A stretch of DNA of 36,441 nt from Peloplasma sp034007485 (GTDB lineage Bacteria; Bacillota_I; Bacilli_A; Acholeplasmatales; Acholeplasmataceae): assembly GCA_034007485.1 (NCBI GenBank), contig JAVEQT010000008.1, positions 1-36,441 of the forward strand, written 5' to 3'. Position 1 is the first letter of the stretch; the number at the start of each line of letters is the position of its first letter. The translations under genes were made by a program, and so were the position numbers. This document shows positions 1 through 7,085 of this stretch, piece after piece. The notes beneath the pieces are model-generated. The model searched no databases, was not told the DNA's origin, and worked only from the letters and a program-made list of their open reading frames with translations.

Positions 1-7
1 TGATGAT

Positions 8-688
8 ATGAATATTAAGTGTATGTACCATTTTGAGAACGTGGCAAAATTAAATTTATTTACAGAAATATTAGAGAAGACAAGATGGAATATTGAAAAG
101 CAATTGTTGAAAGAGAGGGCAGTATATTATGCATCAAATCATTTTTATAATGAACTAAAAAAACAGTTTATTAGAAATGATCTTACAATATGGCCACTAA
201 AAGATGAAGAAGTTATAACATGGATTGACACTTTGTCTATAATGAGAAGAGTTATGATGCAACTTTTTAAAAAAGGCATTAATGGAGAAAAGTTGAACGT
301 ATTTATGGAATACCCTTTAGTATATGGTAATCACATGAGAGCAGATTACTTAATTGTTTATGAAAGACTTATTATAGTTTTAGAGTTTGGTATGTTTAAT
401 CAAGATGAAAAAAGAAGTGAAGAGCGATATACAAAAAAACTTCAAGATTCCATCACACACAGGCAGGTACTCGCAAATGTTATGGATAACACGATTAAGG
501 TCGTCAATTACGTTATGATCTATAGACCTGAATTTGATCGCTTACGAAACTCATTTTTGAATGAAAATATTATATATAACAATGAGGAGATTAAACTATT
601 AACAAGTTTCATCATTAATATGACGCGCGATGAAGAAAAATTATCAGCTATTTCACAACTAGAAAGAGTAAATCAACTTAATTTGTGA
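8..688 (+). CDS. Hypothetical protein, possibly 5'-truncated by the window edge
   Basis: I do not recognise this 226-residue protein. The frame is open to the left edge of the window and only seven bases lie upstream of the first ATG, so the true start may be outside. The protein is hydrophilic, with no signal peptide or membrane segment. A central stretch is loosely reminiscent of PD-(D/E)XK nuclease-type proteins: E101, then D113 in a RADYLIVYERL strand, then E126 in the strand IIVLEFG, followed by a basic helix (residues 135-150). However, the usual lysine after the second acidic residue is a glycine (E-F-G), so activity is doubtful and the resemblance is weak. It ends with TGA, and no clear terminator separates it from the next gene 88 bases on. 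Certain to be an ORF; function unknown. Confidence 0.6.
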   Translation: MNIKCMYHFENVAKLNLFTEILEKTRWNIEKQLLKERAVYYASNHFYNELKKQFIRNDLTIWPLKDEEVITWIDTLSIMRRVMMQLFKKGINGEKLNVFMEYPLVYGNHMRADYLIVYERLIIVLEFGMFNQDEKRSEERYTKKLQDSITHRQVLANVMDNTIKVVNYVMIYRPEFDRLRNSFLNENIIYNNEEIKLLTSFIINMTRDEEKLSAISQLERVNQLNL

Positions 689-736
689 TTATTATCCTTG
701 AATTATTAATTTTATATGTTATCATATATATAGCAT

Positions 737-742
737 TATAAT
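737..742 (+). promoter_or_regulatory. Probable -10 box of the degV-fabT unit
   Basis: A perfect TATAAT lies 34 bases before the chosen degV start. No good -35 hexamer is visible at 16-18 bases spacing (the region is simply AT-rich), so the assignment rests on the -10 and on its overlap with the palindrome that follows. Confidence 0.5.
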
Positions 743-763
743 TTGATGTTCAAATAATTTGAA
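741..763 (+). promoter_or_regulatory. Candidate FabT-type operator (tandem palindromes)
   Basis: ATTTGA-TGT-TCAAAT (741-755) is a perfect inverted repeat with the TTTGA-N3-TCAAA core known for FabT boxes of lactic acid bacteria. Its right arm is shared with a second palindrome, TTCAAAT-A-ATTTGAA (749-763), giving three alternating half-sites. The element starts at the last two bases of the -10 box and runs into the Shine-Dalgarno sequence, so a bound repressor would block initiation. The likely ligand is the FabT-like regulator encoded second in this same unit (autoregulation; inference). Confidence 0.65.
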
Positions 764-776
764 GGAGAAAATAAAT

Positions 777-1628
777 ATGAGCGAAAAAATTGGGTTAGTA
801 GTGTGTGGTAATTCTGGTGTTGACTATTTAAAATTAGATTATCCAGTAAAAATGATAAGATCAACCTTAAATCTAGATGGTAAAGAGTATGAAGATTATG
901 TTGACATTCAGGCTAAAGAATTTTATGATATTATTCAAGCTAATCCGGATATTGATGTATCAACCTCACAAACTTCAACCGGAAAAATTGCAAGCGTTTA
1001 TGAAGAATTAAAAGAAGAAGGCTACTCAGATGTTATCGCCGTGGTCATATCTTCAAAACTGAGTGGAACATACCAAGGTGCAGTTTTGGCAAAAGATATG
1101 GTTCCGGGTATCAATGTTTACGTTATCGACTCCAGAAGTGTTTCATATGGAGAAGCCTTTTTAGTCATGGAGGCTATCAAAATGATTAAAAAAGGGTATA
1201 AAACCAGAGACATCATTGATAAATTAGAAAAAATAAGGGATAATATATATATCTATGTCCTAGTTGACACGTTAAAGTTCCTAGTAAAGAATGGTCGTCT
1301 ATCCGCAGCAAGTGGTTTTTTAGGTACATTATTAAAAATTAAACCATTATTGCACATTCAAAGAGATGGCAGTTTAGTACCATTTGAAAAAATACGAACA
1401 ACAGCTAAAGCCCAACAAAGACTACTAGAGGTTATTAAACATGATGTAGATGGTAAAAATGTTGTCATGTTTATTGCTTATACTAATAACCTTGGTAAAG
1501 CAGAAGAATTGAAAAGTCAAATCCAAACAATTCGCCCAGATATTACTGTAGAATTGGTACCACTAACTCCTGTAGTTGGAGCACATGCTGGTCCAGGAAC
1601 GCTCGGTGTTGGGTATATCGTTCTATAA
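777..1628 (+). CDS. DegV family fatty-acid-binding protein (FakB-like)
   Basis: A 283-residue DegV-family protein. Members bind a fatty acid and, as FakB, present it to the kinase FakA for phosphorylation, allowing use of exogenous fatty acids. Visible family hallmarks are STSQTSTG (residues 62-69), the ISSKLSGTYQ segment (91-100), and the second-domain stretch VKNGRLSAASGFLG followed by KIKPLL. The N-terminal DSxxD-like motif is altered to GNSGVD. The ATG at 777 is preferred over the upstream in-frame TTG at 759 because the GAAGGAG ribosome binding site (761-767) would otherwise lie inside the gene. A MarR/FabT-like gene follows after 18 bases, which strengthens the lipid assignment. The fatty acid kinase partner is not in the window. 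DegV membership is nearly certain; the FakB role is inferred. Confidence 0.9.
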   Translation: MSEKIGLVVCGNSGVDYLKLDYPVKMIRSTLNLDGKEYEDYVDIQAKEFYDIIQANPDIDVSTSQTSTGKIASVYEELKEEGYSDVIAVVISSKLSGTYQGAVLAKDMVPGINVYVIDSRSVSYGEAFLVMEAIKMIKKGYKTRDIIDKLEKIRDNIYIYVLVDTLKFLVKNGRLSAASGFLGTLLKIKPLLHIQRDGSLVPFEKIRTTAKAQQRLLEVIKHDVDGKNVVMFIAYTNNLGKAEELKSQIQTIRPDITVELVPLTPVVGAHAGPGTLGVGYIVL

Positions 1629-1646
1629 GAGAGAGGTGGTTTTTAG

Positions 1647-2084
1647 ATGGTTTCACCTAAAACAGTTATTAATGAACTTTTAGTTGATGTTTTCAATCAT
1701 ATTTTAAGTATTGAAGCAGACGTGCTAAAACAAAAAGGTGTTAGATTATCAATGACGGAAGTACACGTATTAGAAGCTGTAAGAAACGTTGAAATTCCAA
1801 CCATGGGAAATGTAGCACACAAACTTAGGGTAACTTTAGGTACTCTAACGACCTCTGTTAACGTTTTGGTTAGAAAAGGATATCTTACAAGAGAACGCGA
1901 TGAATCTGATCGCAGAAAAGTGTATCTTGCTCTGACTGAAAATGCGGTGAAAGTTCTTAAAGCACACGATGAATTTCATGATGAAATGATCGATTCAATC
2001 TTTAAAGATTTAGATCTCGAAAAAGATGAAGTGCTTTTAAAATCACTAGAAAATATTAGCCAGTATTTTAAGCAAAGATATTGA
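1647..2084 (+). CDS. fabT: MarR family regulator, FabT-like repressor of fatty acid genes
   Basis: A 145-residue MarR-type winged helix protein. From memory it resembles streptococcal FabT over its whole length: an N-terminal dimerisation helix (INELLVDVFNHIL), the helix-turn-helix around residues 50-76 with VTLGTLTTSVNVLVRKGYL, the wing at DESDRRKVYL (85-94), and the C-terminal helix KAHDEFHDEMID. FabT represses fatty acid synthesis genes when acyl-ACP is available. The gene lies 18 bases after a DegV-family gene and behind an operator that fits the FabT consensus, so autoregulation of a lipid-uptake unit is likely. An AGAGGTGG ribosome binding site precedes the ATG. A hairpin terminator follows the TGA stop. 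MarR family is certain; FabT orthology is probable. Confidence 0.8.
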   Translation: MVSPKTVINELLVDVFNHILSIEADVLKQKGVRLSMTEVHVLEAVRNVEIPTMGNVAHKLRVTLGTLTTSVNVLVRKGYLTRERDESDRRKVYLALTENAVKVLKAHDEFHDEMIDSIFKDLDLEKDEVLLKSLENISQYFKQRY

Positions 2085-2097
2085 TTTCATAAAAGAG

Positions 2098-2123
2098 AAG
2101 GCAGACTAAATTTGCCTTTTTTT
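2098..2123 (+). terminator. Intrinsic terminator after fabT
   Basis: AAGGCA (2098-2103) pairs with TGCCTT (2113-2118), and the stem can extend inward by a G-T and an A-T pair. It runs into seven consecutive T (2117-2123). Confidence 0.8.
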
Positions 2124-2166
2124 AATAAATTTATTGATAAGGCTTTTCTTTTTTATGTATAATGTG

Positions 2167-2172
2167 TATAAT
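2167..2172 (+). promoter_or_regulatory. Probable -10 box for the ROK kinase unit
   Basis: TATAAT lies 23 bases before the GTG start, downstream of the fabT terminator. The best -35 candidate at normal spacing (TTTTCT, 2144-2149) is poor, so the exact promoter is uncertain. Confidence 0.45.
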
Positions 2173-2195
2173 ATGAAAGGATAGAGGTGTTTGAC

Positions 2196-3122
2196 GTGAG
2201 TTATACCTTTGGTATAGATATTGGTGGAACTAATATTAAAATAGGTTTTTTTGAAATAAATGATTTTAAATTAATAGAAAAAATAGAAATATCTACACCA
2301 AGAGAGCATCAAATGTACTCGATTTTCGATGAAATTAATAAAAACATCGAAAATATGATGATTAAACATGATGTTTCATATAATGATATACACGGTGTTG
2401 GGTTTGCTATTCCATGCCCAGTTAAAGATGGTTATGTTGATAAATGTCCAAATTTAAGTTGGTCAAAGATTGACATTGTCGAAAAAGTTAAAAGCTTTTT
2501 ACCTGATCATATCAAAGTAGTCGTTTCAAATGATGCAAACATTGCTGCATACGGTGAAAACTATTCACTGGAAACACCCTTTCAGAATGCAATTTTTTAT
2601 ACTTTAGGAACTGGTGTCGGTGGCGGAATCATTGTCAACGGTCAAATTGTTGAAGGACGAACAGGTTCCGGAGGAGAAATAGGCCATATGCAAGTATTTG
2701 AAGGAACAGACGTATGTGGTTGTGGGAAAACCGGATGTTTGGAGCAGGTTTGTGGGACAAAAGCCATTTTAAATTATGCTACCGATTTATCACACAAATA
2801 TAATTCTATTATTGATTTTTCGAATCTCACTGTAAAAAGTGTTTTTGATGCTGCACAGAAACAAGATATCATCGGTCAGTTGGTATTGAATCGTGTAGCT
2901 AAATATATTGCTTTAAGTACAAGTATATTAGCAGTCAGTTTAGATCCAGACATTATTATTATTGGAGGTGGAGTTGCTAGAGCTGGTGAAATATTAATAC
3001 AAAACATCAAGAAGTATTTTAAACAATATGCAAGATTTGGGACAATAGATATTCCTTTTGTTCTTGCAAAAACTGGGAATGACGCTGGTATAATCGGAGC
3101 TGCAAGATACACTTTACAATAA
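2196..3122 (+). CDS. ROK family sugar kinase (glucokinase-like)
   Basis: A 308-residue ROK-family protein that phosphorylates a hexose or amino sugar with ATP. It shows the N-terminal phosphate-binding DIGGTN (residues 8-13), the catalytic Asp in SNDANIAAYGE (D113), the second phosphate loop LGTGVGGG, and the zinc-binding ROK signature GGEIGHM...CGCGKTGCLE, with H164, C174, C176 and C181 as ligands. ROK glucokinases of Firmicutes have this length, but the substrate (glucose, N-acetylmannosamine, fructose) cannot be told from sequence alone. GTG at 2196 is chosen because AGAGG (2183-2187) sits 8 bases upstream; the GTG at 2187 overlaps that site. The next gene starts 29 bases downstream without a terminator, so the kinase and the enzyme-I-like protein probably share a transcript. 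Confidence 0.88.
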   Translation: MSYTFGIDIGGTNIKIGFFEINDFKLIEKIEISTPREHQMYSIFDEINKNIENMMIKHDVSYNDIHGVGFAIPCPVKDGYVDKCPNLSWSKIDIVEKVKSFLPDHIKVVVSNDANIAAYGENYSLETPFQNAIFYTLGTGVGGGIIVNGQIVEGRTGSGGEIGHMQVFEGTDVCGCGKTGCLEQVCGTKAILNYATDLSHKYNSIIDFSNLTVKSVFDAAQKQDIIGQLVLNRVAKYIALSTSILAVSLDPDIIIIGGGVARAGEILIQNIKKYFKQYARFGTIDIPFVLAKTGNDAGIIGAARYTLQ

Positions 3123-3151
3123 AAAATAACAAAAGACGAGAAGGACATCAT

Positions 3152-4969
3152 ATGAGTAACAATGGGACTAATTCACGTATAGAAATGCCTAGTACAGGCA
3201 ATATTTTTGGGGAGCTCATTATTCAAAAATGGGCCATGGGATATGTAGTTAACTACAATGAAGAAGCTACTTTCAAAGCATTAGGCATTGATGATAAGAA
3301 AAAGATTAAAAATAAGATAGATATCTTAATCAGAGAAGATATTCATAGGATTCACGAACGAGATAGAATTCACTATCCATACATGGGTTATACACCTATA
3401 CAAATCATCGATAAGATTTTCGATTCAGATGAGACTCAAGAAGCAATTATTAATAATATTTTTGAGAAGCATATTCCAATCATAGAAAGTTATCAATTAG
3501 CTCTCAAGGTCTCGATGAAGAAAAACGATCAAGAGTTGAAAAAAAAGTATAGTAAAAAAGTTTATGACTTTATTGTTGAACACACTAAGTTATTAAGTGA
3601 TCGATTTCGTTCAAATATCCAGAGAGTTTTGCTGGACAGAATGAAGAGATACATTAAAGATGACTTTATCATGGTCATCGATCAATTCATCCCAGAGATA
3701 TTTTTTAAGCCAAGTGTTCATCTTAAAGGGATTATATTTAGAAAGAGCAATCATAGTGATGCGTTTCCATACATGGCGACTCACTATCAATATCCTATCG
3801 TATTATCTCAGGATATATGGCCTGATCAGGAATTAGTACTCATTAATGTTGAAAAGCAAAAGGTGTATTCAAATCCTGATCAAGAACTTATTAAAGAATA
3901 CAAGGATTCATTAAAAAAACAACTCATAGGCGGCTATAAAAAAGATACTCAGCCATATGATAGATATGCATTTACTGCAATGATTTCAAATTATTGGGAT
4001 GCAAAACTCGCTAACAGACATCCATTATTTTCTGAAGCTTTGCTTTATGATACAACACCATCAATCATTGCCAAGGGGATCACATTGACAGTTGAAGAAT
4101 GGCGTGAACGTTTAGAACATATTGTAAAAGTGTACAAAGGGAATCGTATCGTTATCCGAATACCAACCATTAATGCACATGCATCTATTCCATATGTTCC
4201 CAAAAAAGCAAGTGCTGATACACTGCTCGCTGAGTATCCCGATATTTATGAACCTCTTTTCGAAGCTATTTCAATGACTTTCACACCGGATAAGAAGAAA
4301 AGATTGACAATTATTATTCCAGACTTCACAAATAAAGAAGAGTGTGAAACTTGGCTGATACACCTTCAGGATATGTTAGATAAAAAGCATTATAAGGGTT
4401 ACGCTGAAATGATTTACGAGTTTGGAAATAGTTTTTCTATGTACGAAATAGAAGAACTTATGGGAGACAATCATTTTTACGCCAATCTGGATAGTCTATC
4501 GAGTGAATATTATCCGGAGTATTCACTAGGTAAAACACATCTAAACTATAAAAAAATCAGTGGGTGCTTTGTTCACGCAGATATACAGTTTTTAAAAGTT
4601 GCAGCAAGGATATATCCACATTACAATGCAACCGTTAGTATTATTGGTTTTCATCTACAAGAAGAGTCGATTTTTAGACGCTATGTCAACATCGATCACC
4701 CCAGCTTTATAGTATCTGTACATTCTCCAGGGTTTATGATTGACGTCATTAATAAAAAACTTGCTAGAAAAGGTAAATTCGAAGGCATCTATGAAAGAGA
4801 TCGAGACAGGGTGTTATTCTATAGGGACATAAAAGCTAGAAGCAAGGATCCAGATAACCATAGAAAACCAAGAGGGTTGTACGATAAGGTTAGAAAATTA
4901 CAAAAGAGAAATAAAAATAAAATAGATAAAGATAACGACGAAGATAACAATTCAAACAACGAAGAATAA
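3152..4969 (+). CDS. Divergent PTS enzyme I-like protein, probably lacking phosphotransferase catalysis
   Basis: This 605-residue cytosolic protein follows the domain order of PTS enzyme I in degraded form. Residues about 15-180 correspond to the N-terminal swivel start and helical domain. Residues 192-242 (KGIIFRKSNHSDAF...VYSNPDQELIKEY) match the swivel segment around the phospho-histidine motif GGRTSHSAIMAR, placing H201 at the active histidine. Residues 332-410 (IVIRIPTINAHASIPYV...LTIIIPDFTNKEEC) match the start of the PEP-binding barrel (VIRTLDIGGDK...LRIMFPM), with R336 retained. E423 matches a metal ligand. However the N-D pair of the GTNDL motif becomes D447-S448, and the catalytic Cys of MCGE is I498. 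The C-terminus has a Lys/Asp/Asn-rich tail in place of the usual end. It lies 29 bases after the ROK kinase. The homology is by eye; a regulatory or scaffold role is inference. Confidence 0.55.
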   Translation: MSNNGTNSRIEMPSTGNIFGELIIQKWAMGYVVNYNEEATFKALGIDDKKKIKNKIDILIREDIHRIHERDRIHYPYMGYTPIQIIDKIFDSDETQEAIINNIFEKHIPIIESYQLALKVSMKKNDQELKKKYSKKVYDFIVEHTKLLSDRFRSNIQRVLLDRMKRYIKDDFIMVIDQFIPEIFFKPSVHLKGIIFRKSNHSDAFPYMATHYQYPIVLSQDIWPDQELVLINVEKQKVYSNPDQELIKEYKDSLKKQLIGGYKKDTQPYDRYAFTAMISNYWDAKLANRHPLFSEALLYDTTPSIIAKGITLTVEEWRERLEHIVKVYKGNRIVIRIPTINAHASIPYVPKKASADTLLAEYPDIYEPLFEAISMTFTPDKKKRLTIIIPDFTNKEECETWLIHLQDMLDKKHYKGYAEMIYEFGNSFSMYEIEELMGDNHFYANLDSLSSEYYPEYSLGKTHLNYKKISGCFVHADIQFLKVAARIYPHYNATVSIIGFHLQEESIFRRYVNIDHPSFIVSVHSPGFMIDVINKKLARKGKFEGIYERDRDRVLFYRDIKARSKDPDNHRKPRGLYDKVRKLQKRNKNKIDKDNDEDNNSNNEE

Positions 4970-4974
4970 ACAAA

Positions 4975-5020
4975 AAACCAAGGAAATTGCAGATAGGGGT
5001 TGCAATCACTTGGTTTTTCT
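4975..5020 (+). terminator. Long hairpin terminator closing the ROK/enzyme-I-like unit
   Basis: AAACCAAG (4975-4982) pairs with CTTGGTTT (5009-5016), and an inner stem ATTGCA (4986-4991) pairs with TGCAAT (5001-5006), followed by a T-rich stretch. The descending side of the inner stem also carries the -35 box of the S10 operon promoter. Confidence 0.85.
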
Positions 5021-5028
5021 TATATAAT
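5000..5028 (+). promoter_or_regulatory. Promoter of the S10-spc-alpha operon
   Basis: TTGCAA (5000-5005), a 17-base spacer, and TATAAT (5023-5028) predict transcription start near 5035, about 128 bases before rpsJ. The -35 box and spacer lie inside the preceding terminator, so upstream termination and operon initiation are physically overlapped. Confidence 0.8.
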
Positions 5029-5034
5029 AGTAAC

Positions 5035-5150
5035 GCTCGTGTGTAAACGCGAAGAGGCTGTGAAATGGGAGGTTGCTGACACACGGATAGCCGTTGTCTA
5101 CATGTCAGGTTTTCTCATGGAGCAAGTCTATAAAAGATTATAGGCGAAAG
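5035..5150 (+). promoter_or_regulatory. Structured 5' leader of the S10 operon
   Basis: The roughly 128-base leader can form several stems. CGTGTGT (5038-5044) pairs perfectly with ACACACG (5079-5085). CTGACA (5076-5081) pairs with TGTCAG (5103-5108). ACGG (5083-5086) pairs with CCGT (5091-5094), extendable by GACA/TGTC with one bulged C. The first stem excludes the other two. In E. coli the S10 leader is a target of L4 autoregulation; whether this leader binds L4 is unknown. The leader frame is also open from an upstream TTG (5094), which I regard as non-coding. Confidence 0.55.
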
Positions 5151-5162
5151 GAGCTTAAAAAA

Positions 5163-5471
5163 ATGGCAAAAGATGTAATTAAAATTCGTTTAAAGGCTTA
5201 CGATCACAGATTGATTGATCAAGCTGCGAAGAAGATTGTTGAGAGTGCACTTAGAACTGGGGCAACCGTTCAAGGTCCAATTCCACTACCAACAGAAAAA
5301 GAAATCTTCACAATTCTACGTTCACCACACGTCAATAAAGATTCACGTGAACAATTCGAACGCAGAACGCACAAGAGATTAATTCAAATCGTAGATCCAA
5401 ATCCAAAGACGATTAGTGCATTAATGGATATCGACCTTCCATCAGGTATTGATATCGTTCTTAAAAAATAA
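5163..5471 (+). CDS. rpsJ: 30S ribosomal protein S10
   Basis: A 102-residue S10, usual length, of the small-subunit head; in bacteria it is also NusE, the antitermination factor partner of NusB. The sequence begins MAKDVIKIRLKAYDHRLID and contains the SPHVNKDSREQFE loop and the C-terminal IVDPNPKTISALM segment. The ATG at 5163 is chosen because AAAGGAG (5147-5153) sits correctly before it; the frame stays open upstream only through the structured leader. It is the first gene of the ribosomal cluster, with rplC 25 bases downstream. Confidence 0.98.
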   Translation: MAKDVIKIRLKAYDHRLIDQAAKKIVESALRTGATVQGPIPLPTEKEIFTILRSPHVNKDSREQFERRTHKRLIQIVDPNPKTISALMDIDLPSGIDIVLKK

Positions 5472-5496
5472 AACACAAAAAGAAAGAGGTTAAATT

Positions 5497-6135
5497 ATGG
5501 CCAAAGGAATCTTAGGTAGAAAACTAGGAATGACTCAAATTTTCGATGAAAATGGCGTTCTCATTCCAGTTACCGTCGTTGATGTGGCCGATAATGTTGT
5601 ATTGCAACAAAAAACAGTTGAGACTGATGGATATGTTGCTACACAAGTCGGTTTTGAAACGAAACGGGAAAATTTAAGTAACAAACCCGAACAAGGGCAC
5701 GTGAAAAAAGCTAATACAGCACCTAAGCGCTTCATTAGAGAAATTCGCTTTGAAGAAGTGCAGAATGAATTAGTTGATTTGACGATCGGGGATTTTGTTA
5801 AGACGGATTTATTTCAAGTTGGTGAAGTTGTCGATGTCACTGGAACTTCTAAAGGTAAGGGTTTCTTAGGTTCGATTGCAAGACACGGACAGCATCGTGG
5901 TCCAATGACTCACGGTTCTAGATACCATCGTGGCCCAGGTTCAATGGGACCAATCAAAGGTAAATTAAAAGGTAAAAACTTACCAGGACATACAGGACAT
6001 GAACAAGTTACAATTCAAAACTTGAAAATTGCCGGTGTCGATGTTGAAAATCAATTACTCCTGATCAGCGGTAGCGTTCCAGGACCAAATAAAGGTCTTG
6101 TTATTGTTAAAACAGCGATCAAGAGTGCTAAGTAA
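5497..6135 (+). CDS. rplC: 50S ribosomal protein L3
   Basis: A 212-residue L3, an early assembly protein of the large subunit near the peptidyl transferase centre. It begins MAKGILGRKLGMTQIFDENG and carries the conserved central extension around GSRYHRGPGSMG and GKNLPGHTGHE, which reaches towards the catalytic centre. Length is normal for Firmicutes. An AAAGAGG ribosome binding site precedes the ATG, and rplD follows after 11 bases. Confidence 0.98.
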   Translation: MAKGILGRKLGMTQIFDENGVLIPVTVVDVADNVVLQQKTVETDGYVATQVGFETKRENLSNKPEQGHVKKANTAPKRFIREIRFEEVQNELVDLTIGDFVKTDLFQVGEVVDVTGTSKGKGFLGSIARHGQHRGPMTHGSRYHRGPGSMGPIKGKLKGKNLPGHTGHEQVTIQNLKIAGVDVENQLLLISGSVPGPNKGLVIVKTAIKSAK

Positions 6136-6146
6136 GGAGGGTCATC

Positions 6147-6776
6147 ATGCCAAAACTAAATGTATTAAATCAAACAGGTCAAGCGGTTGCTGAACTCACC
6201 TTATCAGATTATGTTTTCGGTATTGAACCACATCAACAAGCTTTATATGATGTAGTCAATGCACAAAGAGCAGCAATGAGACAAGGTACTCATGATGTAA
6301 AAAATCGTGGTGAAGTATCTGGTGGTGGTAGAAAACCATGGCGTCAAAAGGGTACAGGCCGTGCTCGTCAAGGTTCTACACGCTCACCACAATGGCGTCA
6401 TGGTGGAGTTGTTTTCGGACCAACACCAAGAAGTTATGCAATCAAATTAAATCAAAAAGTTCGTCAATTAGCTTTGAGATCTGCATTATCATATCACGCA
6501 GCTAATGGACAACTCAAGATTGTTGAAAGTATTGCTATTGATGCGCCAAAAACAAAATTATTCCAAGAAATGCTTGCTAAACTTGGCATTAATGGAAAAA
6601 CACTCATCGTAGCAACAGAGTTTACAAATAATGAAATGCTTGCAGCAAGAAATATCCCAACCGTTGCATTCTCATTAGCAAATCACGTGAGTGTCTATGA
6701 CATTCTTAATTGCAAAAACTTAGTTCTTACTAAGGATGCAATTGCAGCATTAGAGGAGGTATTGGGCAATGACTAA
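6147..6776 (+). CDS. rplD: 50S ribosomal protein L4
   Basis: A 209-residue L4. The long internal loop GEVSGGGRKPWRQKGTGRARQGS, which lines the peptide exit tunnel, is intact. In E. coli L4 represses its own operon through the S10 leader and RNase E; the leader here is structured, but no L4 binding is shown. The gene overlaps rplW by 8 bases (ATGACTAA), so translation of the two is probably coupled. Confidence 0.98.
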   Translation: MPKLNVLNQTGQAVAELTLSDYVFGIEPHQQALYDVVNAQRAAMRQGTHDVKNRGEVSGGGRKPWRQKGTGRARQGSTRSPQWRHGGVVFGPTPRSYAIKLNQKVRQLALRSALSYHAANGQLKIVESIAIDAPKTKLFQEMLAKLGINGKTLIVATEFTNNEMLAARNIPTVAFSLANHVSVYDILNCKNLVLTKDAIAALEEVLGND

Positions 6777-7056
6777 GTACTATGATATTCTCAAAGCTCC
6801 AATTATTACTGAACAATCAACTAAGCTTATTGAAGATCAAAATCGTTATACTTTCAAAGTAGATCCAAAAGCAAACAAAGTTGAAATCAAAAAGGCTGTT
6901 GAAACGATCTTCAATGTTAAAGTTTTATCAGTCAACACTGTTAATGTGCTTCCTAAGTTCAAAAGAATGGGTAAGCATGAGGGATACAAATCAGCTTATA
7001 AAAAAGCGATTGTCAAATTAGCTGAAGGTCAAAAGATTGACGCCTTCACAATTTAA
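6769..7056 (+). CDS. rplW: 50S ribosomal protein L23
   Basis: A 95-residue L23, located at the tunnel exit and a docking site for trigger factor and SRP. The start (MTKYYDILKAPIITEQS) and the NTVNVLPKFKRMGKHEGYKSAYKKA segment are typical. It begins inside the last codons of rplD; the ribosome binding site is the GAGGAGG in the rplD end. rplB follows after 29 bases, one of the larger gaps in the cluster. Confidence 0.98.
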   Translation: MTKYYDILKAPIITEQSTKLIEDQNRYTFKVDPKANKVEIKKAVETIFNVKVLSVNTVNVLPKFKRMGKHEGYKSAYKKAIVKLAEGQKIDAFTI

Positions 7057-7085
7057 AAGTGAAAGATTAGAGGAGGTTTAACCAA

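Noticed and set aside
5094..5162. N-terminal extension of S10 from an upstream TTG
   Set aside because: The extension covers the structured leader and the ribosome binding site; S10 without it has the universal start and length.
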